A stretch of DNA of 64,000 bases. Origin: Cellvibrionales bacterium UBA4451 (GTDB lineage: Bacteria; Pseudomonadota; Gammaproteobacteria; Pseudomonadales; Porticoccaceae). The stretch lies in the NCBI GenBank assembly GCA_002390285.1, contig DGPB01000015.1:1-64000 (forward strand), in the 5' to 3' direction. Shown in pieces: positions 54,998 to 64,000 of this stretch (position 1 is the stretch's first letter; each line of letters begins with the position of its first letter). Below the pieces are notes generated by a model. The model worked only from the letters and a program-made list of their open reading frames with translations. It had not been told where the DNA came from and ran no database searches. The position numbers and the translations under genes were made by a program.

Positions 54998-56875
54998 ATG
55001 CTGCAGGACCTTCGTGACAACCTTAATGGTGTGGCTAAAGGCGTATTGATCGCTATCATCATCATTCCATTTGCGCTATTTGGTGTAGATGCACTTTTTC
55101 TCAGCGGAAGTTCTACTGAGGAAGCTGCTAACGTGAATGGTGAAACCATTACGGAGCTGCGCTTACAGCAAGCTGTAGAAAATCAAAAACAACAAATTCT
55201 CAGCCGTTACAAAGATATTGATCCGGCGCTACTCACTGCAGAACAGTTGCGGGCACCTGTGATACAGCAGCTGATTCGTAAAAAAGTGGTAGAGCAAGCT
55301 GCCCTCGATAATGGTATGGGTGTTTCATCGCGAACAATTTATGACCTGTTGATGGACGTAAAAGAATTCAAAACTGATGGTAAGTTCGATGCTGACCGTT
55401 ATGAGTTTGCCCTAAGGCAAATGGGTTTTACCCCAACTTCGTACAAAAAACTCCTAAGTTCAGAGCTACTGTTCAATCAATTCCTTCAGGGGGTCGCCGT
55501 CACTGGATTTACCACTGAACAAGAATTGACGTTGTTGGCAGGCGTGACTGAACAGACTCGTGATTTCTACTACCTCACCCTTCCGGTTTCACCATTACTT
55601 GATTCAGTAGAGATATCCGAAGAGGACATCAAAGAGTATTACGCCAGAAATTCTGAGCAATTCATGACGGAAGAGCAGTTGGTGATTGAGTATATTGAAT
55701 TGCAGCCTTCAGATTTATTGGGAGAGGTCTCTGTTGATGAAGGGATGGTGGAGGAGCTTTATCAGGCCGAGATAGCTTCAGCAGCATCTAAAAAGTCACG
55801 GCACGTGGCTCATATCTTGTTGGAAAAACAGAATGATGACAGTCACTTAAACAAAATAGCGATGATTCAGGAAAAACTCCAGAATGGCGCGGATTTTGCG
55901 GCAGTGGCCAAAGAATATTCGGAAGACTATGGTACAGCGGAGCAAGGGGGCGACCTCGGTTTTACGCAGGCAGGGGATCTTCCAGATGAACTTGAACTGG
56001 CGTTAGACAAACTTTCTGTTGGTGAGTTATCCGGTATTGTAGACAGCAACGTAGGCATCCATATCCTCAAATTTATCGCTGAAACAGAGGCCGATGTGCC
56101 CAGCCGCGAGACACTTGAGCCTTTGATTCGTAGTCAACTAGAGCTTCAGTTAGCTAAAGAGCTATTGCCTGAGCGGATCGAAACACTTAATGACCTCTCC
56201 TATAATGCGACCTCACTACAAGAGACTGCTGATGAAACAGCACTTGACCTGAAAACATCAGAGCCGTTTGGTCGCACAGGTGGTAATGGTGTTGGGTCTA
56301 ACTCATTGGTTGTCAATGCTGCCTTTAGTGATGCTGTTTTGGCAGAGGGTTACGCTAGTGAAGTGTTGGAGTTGTCAGATGACCATGTGTTGGTTCTGGC
56401 TGTTCGTGAACGCATTTCACCTCGCTTGAAGGCTCTTGAGGAAGTCACACCGCAGATTAAGTCTGTTCTAATACAGCAGCAGGCCACCGAGAAACTACTT
56501 GCTCGTGGTGCGGAGTTACAACAGCGTATTATTGCTGGAGAAATTATTGAAGACGTAGCAAAGACTCATAATCTGGAATGGCAGGTTAGTCTTGATACAA
56601 AACGGGTTGGCGGTAATTTGGATGAAAAAATTCGTCAGCACGCCTTTTCTATGTCAGTACCACGTGAAGCACCGGTAGTGGGCAATCTACTATTGGCAAA
56701 TGGTGACTATGTCCTTATCTCCTTGGTAAAAGCCAAACCCGGTGACTATAGCGCTCTTGGTATCAGCCAAAAACGTGCTTTAGCTGCTTCTGTAGCTAAT
56801 GCCGCTGCTAGTCAGGATTATCAGGCGTATGAAGAGTTACTGGTTCAGAATGCGGATGTGGCATCGAGGTACTAA
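54998..56875 (+). CDS. ppiD: Periplasmic folding chaperone PpiD
   Basis: Inner-membrane-anchored SurA-like chaperone of 625 residues. A single N-terminal helix follows LRDNLNGVAKGVLIAIIIIP, and a large periplasmic chaperone domain comes next. A parvulin-type PPIase domain is at about 265-355 (RHVAHILLEKQ, GGDLGFTQAGDLPDE). It helps newly exported proteins at the Sec channel. hupB-ppiD order is conserved in gammaproteobacteria. Confidence 0.95.
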   Translation: MLQDLRDNLNGVAKGVLIAIIIIPFALFGVDALFLSGSSTEEAANVNGETITELRLQQAVENQKQQILSRYKDIDPALLTAEQLRAPVIQQLIRKKVVEQAALDNGMGVSSRTIYDLLMDVKEFKTDGKFDADRYEFALRQMGFTPTSYKKLLSSELLFNQFLQGVAVTGFTTEQELTLLAGVTEQTRDFYYLTLPVSPLLDSVEISEEDIKEYYARNSEQFMTEEQLVIEYIELQPSDLLGEVSVDEGMVEELYQAEIASAASKKSRHVAHILLEKQNDDSHLNKIAMIQEKLQNGADFAAVAKEYSEDYGTAEQGGDLGFTQAGDLPDELELALDKLSVGELSGIVDSNVGIHILKFIAETEADVPSRETLEPLIRSQLELQLAKELLPERIETLNDLSYNATSLQETADETALDLKTSEPFGRTGGNGVGSNSLVVNAAFSDAVLAEGYASEVLELSDDHVLVLAVRERISPRLKALEEVTPQIKSVLIQQQATEKLLARGAELQQRIIAGEIIEDVAKTHNLEWQVSLDTKRVGGNLDEKIRQHAFSMSVPREAPVVGNLLLANGDYVLISLVKAKPGDYSALGISQKRALAASVANAAASQDYQAYEELLVQNADVASRY

Positions 56876-57042
56876 CCTGATCTCGCAGATTAGGTTCAGA
56901 GAAGCCTTGTTGTGCGTGGATAATACGAGCCAATATTAAAAAATAACCCCAAAGTGGCGTTGTATCCTTGGTCAGGATATTCACAATAGGCGCAGATAGA
57001 ATACCTTGAAAAATAGCGCCAGAGTATGTGGAGTAATGATCG

Positions 57043-58461
57043 ATGGCTGATTATCAGTACGATTTAGTAATTATAGGTAGCGGCCCTGCTGGTGAAGGTG
57101 CTGCCATGTCAGCGGTTAAGCAGGGCTGGTCTGTGGCCATAGTAGATGAACGGGCTATGGTCGGCGGTAACTGTACTCATCTTGGAACAATTCCCTCTAA
57201 GGCGCTCCGTCACTCGGTGCGTAGAATGGTTCAGTTCAACACCATGCCGATGTTTCGTACTATGGGTGATCCCCGCTGGTGTTCTTTTGCAGAAGTAATG
57301 AAGTCTGCTGAGCAAGTGATTCAAAAGCAGGTTGAGGGGCGTACACGTGAATATTCCCGAAACCGCATTAAGTTCCATGTTGGTCGAGCTAGCTTCGCAG
57401 ACCCCAATTATTTAAAGTTGACTAAACCAGATGGCACTTTTGATAAAATTGGAGCCCGGTTTTTCTTGATTGCGACGGGCTCTAGTCCTTATCACCCTGA
57501 CGATGTAGATTTTGATCACCCTTGTATTTTTGATAGCGATTCCATCCTTAACCTTGACCGAACCCCTCGCAATATTATTATTTATGGTGCGGGTGTTATT
57601 GGCTGTGAATACGCCTCGATTTTTGCCGGGTTAGATACCAGAGTTGATCTGGTAAATACCCGTGATGGGTTGTTGTCCTTTCTGGATGATGAGATTTCCG
57701 ATGCGCTCAGCTATCACCTACGTGATTTAAATGTCACTGTGCGTCACAAAGAGGAATATGCTCGTATAGAAACCCGTGATAACGGCATCACAATGGAGTT
57801 GAAGTCTGGCAAGCGGATTCACGCGGAGGCCCTCCTTTGGTGTAATGGACGCAGTGGTAATACCAAAAACATGGGGCTGGAGGACATCGGATTGGACGTT
57901 GATGACCGCGGGCAAGTGACCATAGATGACCATTATCAGACCACGGTTAAAAACATCTATGCTGCTGGTGACGTGGTGGGTTGGCCTGCCTTGGCTGGTG
58001 CTGCCTATGACCAAGGACGATCTGCAGCAGCACATATGTGTGGTTTGTCTAAGGTGTACCATGTGGATGACGTGGCAACTGGCATCTACACTATTCCTGA
58101 AATTAGCTATGTTGGTAAAACTGAATCCGAACTGACTGAGCAACATGTACCTTATGAGATCGGTCGGGCCTATTTCAAGAACATTGCTCGGGCCCATATC
58201 TCTGGCGAAGAGGTAGGCGTTCTTAAGGTTTTATTCCATCAGGAGACGCTAGAAATTCTTGGCGTTCATTGTTTTGGTGCTGAGGCCGCGGAAATTATTC
58301 ACATTGGTCAAGCCATCATGAACCAGACTGGCGACGCTAACACGATCGAATATTTTATCCGTACGACCTTTAACTATCCAACCATGGCTGAAGCTTATCG
58401 TCTTGCTGCCATTAATGGGATAAATAGGCTAAACAGAGAATCCAGAAAACTGATTGTTTAG
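57043..58461 (+). CDS. sthA: Soluble pyridine nucleotide transhydrogenase
   Basis: FAD enzyme that reoxidises NADPH with NAD+. The 472-residue protein has FAD motif DLVIIGSGPAGEGAAMSA (about 7-24). The active-site stretch GGNCTHLGTIPSKALRH has Thr in place of the second redox Cys of related disulfide reductases, typical for SthA. The NAD motif is IIYGAGVIGCEYASIF, and the C-terminal dimer domain ends TIEYFIRTTFNYPTMAEAYR. It is complete, with its own terminator. Confidence 0.96.
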   Translation: MADYQYDLVIIGSGPAGEGAAMSAVKQGWSVAIVDERAMVGGNCTHLGTIPSKALRHSVRRMVQFNTMPMFRTMGDPRWCSFAEVMKSAEQVIQKQVEGRTREYSRNRIKFHVGRASFADPNYLKLTKPDGTFDKIGARFFLIATGSSPYHPDDVDFDHPCIFDSDSILNLDRTPRNIIIYGAGVIGCEYASIFAGLDTRVDLVNTRDGLLSFLDDEISDALSYHLRDLNVTVRHKEEYARIETRDNGITMELKSGKRIHAEALLWCNGRSGNTKNMGLEDIGLDVDDRGQVTIDDHYQTTVKNIYAAGDVVGWPALAGAAYDQGRSAAAHMCGLSKVYHVDDVATGIYTIPEISYVGKTESELTEQHVPYEIGRAYFKNIARAHISGEEVGVLKVLFHQETLEILGVHCFGAEAAEIIHIGQAIMNQTGDANTIEYFIRTTFNYPTMAEAYRLAAINGINRLNRESRKLIV

Positions 58462-58497
58462 CATGGGTAAGTTGTTAGCGTAGTCGGATAAAGTGAC

Positions 58498-58533
58498 AAA
58501 AAAGCCGGAACACCCTAAGTGTTCCGGCTTTTT
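58498..58533. terminator. Rho-independent terminator between sthA and the convergent small gene
   Basis: AAGCCGGAACAC and GTGTTCCGGCTT with A and T tracts. It probably serves sthA and the convergent small gene. Confidence 0.92.
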
Positions 58534-58564
58534 ATATGGGATTAATTGAAGGGGCTATCAGTAT

Positions 58565-58852
58565 TTATTTACCGTTACGCTTCAGCACAGAGTGAAGTAC
58601 GCGGTCATGTTCAAAAAAAACAACAAAGTCCTGATATTCCCATGATGAGATAGGCGGGTCTCCTACCGGATCATTCCATTCTAGAGGTTCACCAAAACGC
58701 TTCTGGACCAGGTCTTTGGTGATTCCCTGAGTTGGGCGCTCTATGCTTTGTTTTTCAGCAGCCTGCTGGCCGACAGGAATGATTATCTCTTCGGCTACTA
58801 GGGGCAGTGATAAGCAACAAAAAATGCTGAAGGGTAGTAACAACTTATTCAT
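58565..58852 (-). CDS. Small exported protein of unknown function
   Basis: A 95-residue protein with a signal peptide (about 1-20, LLLPFSIFCCLSLPLVAEE; cleavage near AEE). A conserved-looking mature part contains ITKDLVQKRFGEP, DPPISSWEYQDFVVFFE and HDRVLHSVLKR. The repeated-turn pattern resembles small periplasmic SmpA/OmlA-like or PepSY-like folds, but I do not recognise a family. It sits between sthA and lolC, where a similar small exported protein is found in Pseudomonas relatives. Confidence 0.75.
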   Translation of the reverse strand: MNKLLLPFSIFCCLSLPLVAEEIIIPVGQQAAEKQSIERPTQGITKDLVQKRFGEPLEWNDPVGDPPISSWEYQDFVVFFEHDRVLHSVLKRNGK

Positions 58853-59017
58853 GGTATGGATCCCTTATGACCTGTCATTCGCAGTATGCACTTTGATTAT
58901 AGCAAGCCGAAACGCAATAAGTGCAACTACAAAATAATAGAGTTGGTAATAAACAGGTAATCAATCACAGAAATGGTCGCTTGTTTGCCCCGTGGGATTC
59001 CGTTTTAATGCGTTGCA

Positions 59018-60262
59018 ATGAATACCAATCTGCCTCTTTTTATAGGATTTCGCTACATCCGCAGCAAGCGACGCAATGGTTTTGTGTCTTTTGTCTCGTT
59101 GTTGTCATTTATTGCTATGGCGTTAGGCATTATGGCACTGATTGTTGTTTTGTCAGTGATGAATGGCTTCGATCATGAGATCAAAAAGAGAATCCTTAAT
59201 GTCGTTCCCCACGTCAGTGTGGGTAGTGATGCGGGCATTGTGGATTGGCCAAAATTGGGGGCCATCGCTCTCGAGGTGGAGAATGTCGAGGCATACGCTC
59301 CCTTTGTTGAAGGCTATGGTCTATTGTCATCTTCTGGGCTCAGCCAAGGGGTGTTGGTGCAGGGCATCGACCCAGAGCTAGAGAGTGATGTCAGTCCTAT
59401 CAGCCAATATATGGTGGTGGGTGAAGTGGCATATTTACAACCCGGTGAATATGGCATTGTGCTAGGAAATCTATTGGCGCGATCCCTTGGTGTTATCAAA
59501 GGCGACTCTGTCATTTTGTCTACGCCTGAACTCAATGTAACGCCTGCTGGTATTTTTCCTCGCTACAAACGTTTTCGTGTCCTTGGTGTTTTTCAAGTAG
59601 GAGCTCAGGTTGATAATGGCCTAGCCTTTATTCACTACCAGGATGCACAGAAGCTCTTTCGTCTTGCCAACAAAGTAACGGGTGTGAAGCTGCGAATAGT
59701 GGATCCTTTTTCGGTGGAGATGACAGCCAAGGCACTCGAGGAAAAGGCTGGAGAGGGTTTGGTGGTTAAAACCTGGGCGATGGAGATGAGTAGCCTGTTC
59801 CAAGCGATTAAAATGGAAAAAAAAGTGGTGGGTGTGCTACTTGCGGCTATCGTAACCGTGGCAGCATTTAATATTATTGCTAGCCTGGTATTGATGGTTG
59901 CTGACAAGCGTCGAGATATTGCTGTATTACGAACCTTGGGTGCTGAGGCAAATACTGTTTCAGGCATTTTTATTGTTCAGGGCAGTGTTATTGGTTTTTT
60001 TGGCGTCATCACTGGTGCCGTATTGGGGTGCCTGCTGGCCATCTTTGTCGGTGATATTGTTAGTGGGTTGGAGCAGGTGATGGGTTTTCAGGTGTTTGAT
60101 CCGAATGTTTATTTCATCAGCCAATTACCCTCAAAACTGTTGTGGCAGGATGTGGTATGGATCTGTTGTCTTGGATTGGGGCTGAGTGTGTTGGCTACAC
60201 TATACCCGGCCAGGCGTGCAGGCCAGGTGTTACCAGCGGAGGCATTGCGTTATGACCACTGA
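59018..60262 (+). CDS. lolC: Lipoprotein-releasing system permease LolC/LolE, first copy
   Basis: Permease of the LolCDE complex that extracts outer-membrane lipoproteins from the inner membrane for LolA. 414 residues: first helix after RSKRRNGFVSFVSLLSFIAM (about 13-32), then a periplasmic domain, then three helices from about 265 with coupling motif DKRRDIAVLRTLGAEANTV. Motif MNGFDHEIKKRIL is typical. The lolD start overlaps its end by 11 bp. Confidence 0.93.
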   Translation: MNTNLPLFIGFRYIRSKRRNGFVSFVSLLSFIAMALGIMALIVVLSVMNGFDHEIKKRILNVVPHVSVGSDAGIVDWPKLGAIALEVENVEAYAPFVEGYGLLSSSGLSQGVLVQGIDPELESDVSPISQYMVVGEVAYLQPGEYGIVLGNLLARSLGVIKGDSVILSTPELNVTPAGIFPRYKRFRVLGVFQVGAQVDNGLAFIHYQDAQKLFRLANKVTGVKLRIVDPFSVEMTAKALEEKAGEGLVVKTWAMEMSSLFQAIKMEKKVVGVLLAAIVTVAAFNIIASLVLMVADKRRDIAVLRTLGAEANTVSGIFIVQGSVIGFFGVITGAVLGCLLAIFVGDIVSGLEQVMGFQVFDPNVYFISQLPSKLLWQDVVWICCLGLGLSVLATLYPARRAGQVLPAEALRYDH

Positions 60263-60995
60263 TAGAGAATACGTGCTGCAATGTAGTGGATTATCCAAAC
60301 ACTATATTCAAGGCGAAGATGAAATAGCGGTTATCAGTGACATCTCTCTTGATATACGCTCAGGCGCACGTGTTGCTATTGTGGGTGCTTCAGGCTCAGG
60401 TAAAACAACATTGTTAAATCTATTGGGGGGGTTAGATGATCCTTCCGATGGCTCTGTTCGAGTGATGGATGTTGATTTAGCGCCGATCAATGAGTCTGGT
60501 CGGGCTCGCCTCCGTAATAAATATTTGGGTTTTGTTTATCAGTTTCACCATTTACTGGGTGAGTTTAGCGCTCTTGAAAATGTTGCTATGCCATTGTTGA
60601 TTGGTAAAGTTCCTGTTTCAGAGGCTAGAGCCCGGGCCAATGAAGTCCTCACTCAGGTGGGTTTGGGGCATCGCTGCGGTCATAAGCCTTCGGAGCTCTC
60701 TGGCGGAGAGCGTCAGCGAGTGGCCATTGCTCGAGCTTTGGTTACCCGGCCCGCGTGCGTGTTGATGGATGAGCCGACTGGCAATCTTGATCCAGCTACG
60801 GCCGAAACGGTTCTTAGCCTATTGCTAAAGTTGAACCAAGAGCTAGGCATTAGCTTTGTTGTTGTGACTCACGACAGCCATGTGGCATCACAAATGGAAA
60901 GCATCCTGTCGCTTGAAAATGGCACGCTGATAGATGTGACAACACCCATTAAGTCTATGTCCGCGGCAGCAATAGTGGATGCCAATAGTGTTTAG
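60252..60995 (+). CDS. lolD: Lipoprotein-releasing system ATP-binding protein LolD
   Basis: ATPase of the Lol complex, about 247 residues from ATG 60252. Walker A is GASGSGKTTLLNLL (about 44-57), the signature is LSGGERQRVAIA, Walker B is CVLMDEPTGNLD, and the H-loop is VVVTHD. It overlaps the ends of both neighbouring permease genes, so the three genes form one translationally coupled operon. Confidence 0.95.
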   Translation: MTTDREYVLQCSGLSKHYIQGEDEIAVISDISLDIRSGARVAIVGASGSGKTTLLNLLGGLDDPSDGSVRVMDVDLAPINESGRARLRNKYLGFVYQFHHLLGEFSALENVAMPLLIGKVPVSEARARANEVLTQVGLGHRCGHKPSELSGGERQRVAIARALVTRPACVLMDEPTGNLDPATAETVLSLLLKLNQELGISFVVVTHDSHVASQMESILSLENGTLIDVTTPIKSMSAAAIVDANSV

Positions 60996-62226
60996 GCCTT
61001 TCTCCCTTTATGTTGGCCTGAGAAATTTCACTTCGGGTAGTAGCAATCGGCTGGTCTCCTTTATTTCTCTATTGGCGATTCTCGGTCTGGTACTTGGCGT
61101 GGCACTATTGATCGTCGTTTCGTCAATAATGAATGGTTTTGACCACGAGATGGAGTCTAGAATTCTTGGTGCAATCCCACATGTCAGACTGTTTAAGGAA
61201 GGGGGGGTTGACGACGTGTCGTCCCTAATAACAGAGCTAGAAACTCAGGAAAATGTTCGTGCCGCAATGCCATTTGCCCAAGTTGAAGGGATGTTGACCA
61301 GCCGGGGGAAGACACGACCTGTAGAAATGCTGGGTGTTGATGGAGCGCTCAGTGGTGAGTTTATTGGTCAGTTTGTGTCCCCCGAATTATTTACCTCTTT
61401 TCAAGGCGATGAAAGGATGGTGTTGTTGGCAAAAGGGGTGGCCGAAAAACTGATGGCCTCTGTGGGCGACCGAGTCACACTACTAGTGCCGCGTATAGGC
61501 GATCAGGGTCATAACCAGATTTCACCTAAGTTGAGTGTCTTTACCGTCGCTGGAATTTTCGAGACACATACTACCATCGACCAGCATATTGTCTTGGCTC
61601 AGCTTGAAGTGGTGGGCGTTTTGGCTGGCACCCATGGCTTGCCGCAGGGTATGCAGATTAAGCTGAATGATATTTTTCAGGTACGCCAAACTGGGTTTGA
61701 TCTACTGCGAGCATTGCCTTCCGGTTACCGATTTTCTGACTGGATTCAAACCCATGGCAATCTTTATCAGGCCATAAAAATGTCCCGGAATATGGTTTCT
61801 CTACTGGTCTTTTTGATTATTGGTATTGCCGTATTCAATGTCATTTCGATGTTAATGATGACGGTGATCGATAAGCGTTCTGCCATTGCTATCTTGAAAA
61901 CACTGGGTGCAACTAATGGTGAAATTATTGCTGTATTCCTGACGCAGGGATTTCTTATTGGCGCCGTGGGCTCACTTCTGGGTGCCTTGATTGGTATTGG
62001 TTGTGCCTGGAATGCCTCTGCCATTGTCAGTGGAATTGAATCATTGATGGGATTCCATTTTCTTAATTCGGAAGTTTACCCGATTGATTATTTACCATCA
62101 GAGCTAGTGTGGGGTGATGTGTTGTCGATTATTGTTGTGGCTCTTGGGTTGAATTTTTTAGCCACCTTATACCCTGCCGTACGTGCTGCCAGAACTCGGC
62201 CTGCAGAAGTATTGCGTTATGAGTAG
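60979..62226 (+). CDS. lolE: Lipoprotein-releasing system permease LolE
   Basis: Second Lol permease, 415 residues (412 if the GTG at 60988, which fits the usual MFRPxS-type start, is used). First helix after SSNRLVSFISLLAIL, MNGFDHEMESRILG, a periplasmic domain, then C-terminal helices with the coupling motif DKRSAIAILKTLGATNGE. It pairs with LolC and LolD. The lolD stop lies within its first codons. Confidence 0.93.
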   Translation: MPIVFRPFSLYVGLRNFTSGSSNRLVSFISLLAILGLVLGVALLIVVSSIMNGFDHEMESRILGAIPHVRLFKEGGVDDVSSLITELETQENVRAAMPFAQVEGMLTSRGKTRPVEMLGVDGALSGEFIGQFVSPELFTSFQGDERMVLLAKGVAEKLMASVGDRVTLLVPRIGDQGHNQISPKLSVFTVAGIFETHTTIDQHIVLAQLEVVGVLAGTHGLPQGMQIKLNDIFQVRQTGFDLLRALPSGYRFSDWIQTHGNLYQAIKMSRNMVSLLVFLIIGIAVFNVISMLMMTVIDKRSAIAILKTLGATNGEIIAVFLTQGFLIGAVGSLLGALIGIGCAWNASAIVSGIESLMGFHFLNSEVYPIDYLPSELVWGDVLSIIVVALGLNFLATLYPAVRAARTRPAEVLRYE

Positions 62227-62347
62227 GCATTCGTAGTTTGTTGCTGAGGCAATCTTAACTACCTCTTTAAGGCTTGTTGTATTGCAGTAGAGGCCCTGTC
62301 GTAAGGTCGGGTGAAGCTTCTTTTCTCAATAATTATTACCCTAGGAC

Positions 62348-62884
62348 TCAGCGTTCCCTCGCAGATTTTTCTTCGCGTGCCTTATTGCGCGCCTCCCAGT
62401 TTTTGACCACTTTCCATCGCCACAATCGGTGAATAACAACATAGCCAATACCACCGCTGATTAGACCACACAGCAAACTGCCGGTTAACAATGGAAGCCA
62501 GATCGCCTCACCTTGGGCAACAGCCCAGTCCCAGCTGAGCTGGATCGTGAAGGGGATTGCTTCTTGGTTGAGTAGCCAAACTCCAATTTTGTAGCTAAAA
62601 AGAAAAATGGGAGGGAAAGTCAGCGGATTACTGACCCAAATTAAGGATATAGCTACGGGTAGGTTGGTTCGGAACAACAGTGCTAGCATTGCGGCAACAA
62701 TGGTTTGCCCCGGAATGGGTAGGAAGGCGCAAAACAGGCCTATGAAGAAAGAGGCTGAGATGGATATACGGTTAATATGAAACAGGTTTGGGTCCCTTAA
62801 TATAGGGCCCATCCACCGAATAGCACGGCTTTCAACAATTTTATGGGGGTCAGGTAACCACCGTCGTAGAATCTTCTTTGGCAT
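62348..62884 (-). CDS. DUF2062 membrane protein
   Basis: A 178-residue protein of the DUF2062 family, with the conserved N-terminal RAIRWMGPILRDPNLFHINR. Two or three membrane segments follow (about 43-70 and 128-150), including FCAFLPIPGQTIVAAMLALL and NPLTFPPIFLFSYKIG. Function is unknown. It is convergent with lolE and divergent from the downstream glutamate synthase-like gene. Confidence 0.85.
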   Translation of the reverse strand: MPKKILRRWLPDPHKIVESRAIRWMGPILRDPNLFHINRISISASFFIGLFCAFLPIPGQTIVAAMLALLFRTNLPVAISLIWVSNPLTFPPIFLFSYKIGVWLLNQEAIPFTIQLSWDWAVAQGEAIWLPLLTGSLLCGLISGGIGYVVIHRLWRWKVVKNWEARNKAREEKSARER

Positions 62885-63050
62885 GTTTTTAGGACAACAT
62901 AAATAAGGTGAGATTATGACGAGTTTTATTAAGATACACTACTGCTTAGGTCAATTGGATACTACGTTTGTGGATGTAATATAAAAGTCATCGTCTGATC
63001 CATAAATCCATATTTAGGCTCGTACCGCAGATAGAACTAAGGAATACATT

Positions 63051-64000
63051 ATGGAAACAATCGCTTCCAGTTGGGTGTACACCATTCTTAACTTCTTTGC
63101 CGCACTCCTTATCGTATTGTTGGGGTTGCTTGTTGTTTGGCTTGTTGTCATCTATATCCTAGATGTTACACAAACTCAGCAGGCTGTTCGTCGTAATTAC
63201 CCAGTGATAGGCCGTTTCCGTTACATGTTCGAGCATATGGGTGAGTTTTTTCGGCAGTTTTTTTTTGCTATGGATCGCGAAGAATTGCCTTTTAACCGCT
63301 CTGAGCGTTCATGGGTCTACAGGGCTGCAAAAAATATTGATCGCACCCTGGCCTTTGGTTCGACACGGGATTTGCGGCCCGCTGGCTCAATATTTTTTGT
63401 TAACTGTGCCTATCCCACGCGTGGTGAGGATGCTGTGGCTCCTAGTCCGATAACCATTGGCCCCTATTGTGAGCAGCCTTATACCACTGCTTCATTGCTT
63501 AATATTTCAGGTATGAGTTATGGCGCATTATCAAAGCCTGCGGTTCAGGCTCTATCCAAGGGGGCGGCTAAATCCGGTTGTTGGTTAAATACGGGAGAAG
63601 GAGGGCTTTCTTCCTATCACCTCGAGGGAGGTTGCGATATTGTCTTTCAGATTGGCACGGCCAAATTCGGTGTTGGCGATGAAAACGGGAACCTCAGTGA
63701 GGCGTTGTTGCGTAAGATTGCGGCACATCCTGAAGTCAAAATGTTTGAACTCAAATTAAGTCAGGGCGCTAAACCTGGTAAGGGTGGAATTCTTCCTGGA
63801 GTCAAAGTGACGGAAGAAATTGCCACTATCCGGGCAATTGAAATTGGTAAGGATGCCATAAGTCCCAATCGTCACGCAGAAATTGTAGATGCTGAAAGCT
63901 TATTGAATATGATTGTTAGGATACGTGAAATCACAGGGAAACCTGTTGGTTTTAAAAGTGTTATTGGTGACACTGATTGGTTAGAAGCGTTGTTTTGTTT
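63051..64000 (+). CDS. FMN-binding glutamate synthase-family protein, 3' end beyond the window
   Basis: ATG 63051 opens a frame running to the window edge (partial, over 315 residues). It has an N-terminal membrane anchor (about 11-37), then the glutamate synthase alpha-subunit FMN-barrel signatures NISGMSYGALSKPAVQAL, NTGEGGLSSYHLEGGCDIVF and ELKLSQGAKPGKGGILPG. Membrane-anchored members of this family are common, but their reaction is not settled. The barrel C-terminus and Fe-S/FMN residues beyond 64000 cannot be seen. Confidence 0.88.
   Translation, partial: METIASSWVYTILNFFAALLIVLLGLLVVWLVVIYILDVTQTQQAVRRNYPVIGRFRYMFEHMGEFFRQFFFAMDREELPFNRSERSWVYRAAKNIDRTLAFGSTRDLRPAGSIFFVNCAYPTRGEDAVAPSPITIGPYCEQPYTTASLLNISGMSYGALSKPAVQALSKGAAKSGCWLNTGEGGLSSYHLEGGCDIVFQIGTAKFGVGDENGNLSEALLRKIAAHPEVKMFELKLSQGAKPGKGGILPGVKVTEEIATIRAIEIGKDAISPNRHAEIVDAESLLNMIVRIREITGKPVGFKSVIGDTDWLEALFC

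Overview
The window reads as a chromosome segment of a gammaproteobacterium. The block lpxH-ppiB / glnS-cysS-folD-tRNAs-tRNA-Leu-tig-clpP-clpX-lon-hupB-ppiD follows the order known from Pseudomonas and related marine gammaproteobacteria. AcnB, CmoM, TrhO, MiaE, SthA, LolCDE and a FadBA pair fit the same group. An intracellular polyhydroxyalkanoate depolymerase suggests carbon storage as PHA. A Cellvibrionales-like marine lineage is a guess from gene content, not proven.

Layout. 1-1.3 kb: a tyrosine integrase next to tRNA-Arg(CCT), the right edge of an integrated element that continues left of the window. 1.6-7 kb: a YegP-like protein, cmoM, a J-domain/membrane protein pair, and the oppositely oriented trhP and trhO. 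With miaE at 12 kb, four tRNA anticodon-loop modification genes lie within about 10 kb. 7-15.3 kb: phaZ, acnB, a GST, miaE, a YafJ-like amidotransferase and a dihydroorotate dehydrogenase fused to a PyrK-like reductase. 15.5-19.8 kb: a MacA/MacB-like export operon. 19.8-25.6 kb: an accessory island. It has three consecutive attC-like sites and two well-bounded gene cassettes on the minus strand (a peroxiredoxin lacking its peroxidatic Cys, and a fragment of an S1 RNA-binding protein), a tannase-like gene with a large internal deletion, and ppc between two ~285-bp direct repeats. No integron integrase is visible, so this resembles a cluster of attC sites lacking an integrase.

25.6-35.7 kb: lipid A and translation core genes, a radical SAM protein, a glycerol-3-phosphate dehydrogenase-like/phosphodiesterase pair, folD and three tRNAs. 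35.9-46.5 kb: an apparently frameshifted PilZ gene, a DEAD-box helicase, small conserved proteins, tex, a methyltransferase and fadBA. 46.7-58.5 kb: a cupin/phosphomannose-isomerase-like protein of unknown role, tRNA-Leu, the protein quality-control block (lon preceded by a good sigma-32-type promoter), hupB, ppiD and sthA. 58.5-64 kb: lolCDE, a DUF2062 protein and the start of an FMN-binding glutamate synthase-family gene cut by the window end.

Several genes look damaged or altered in key positions: trhP and the tannase (in-frame internal deletions), the PilZ gene (frameshift) and the peroxiredoxin (catalytic Cys to Ser). The most interesting region is the integron-like island at 19.8-25.6 kb. 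All family assignments come from reading the sequence; no database search was run.
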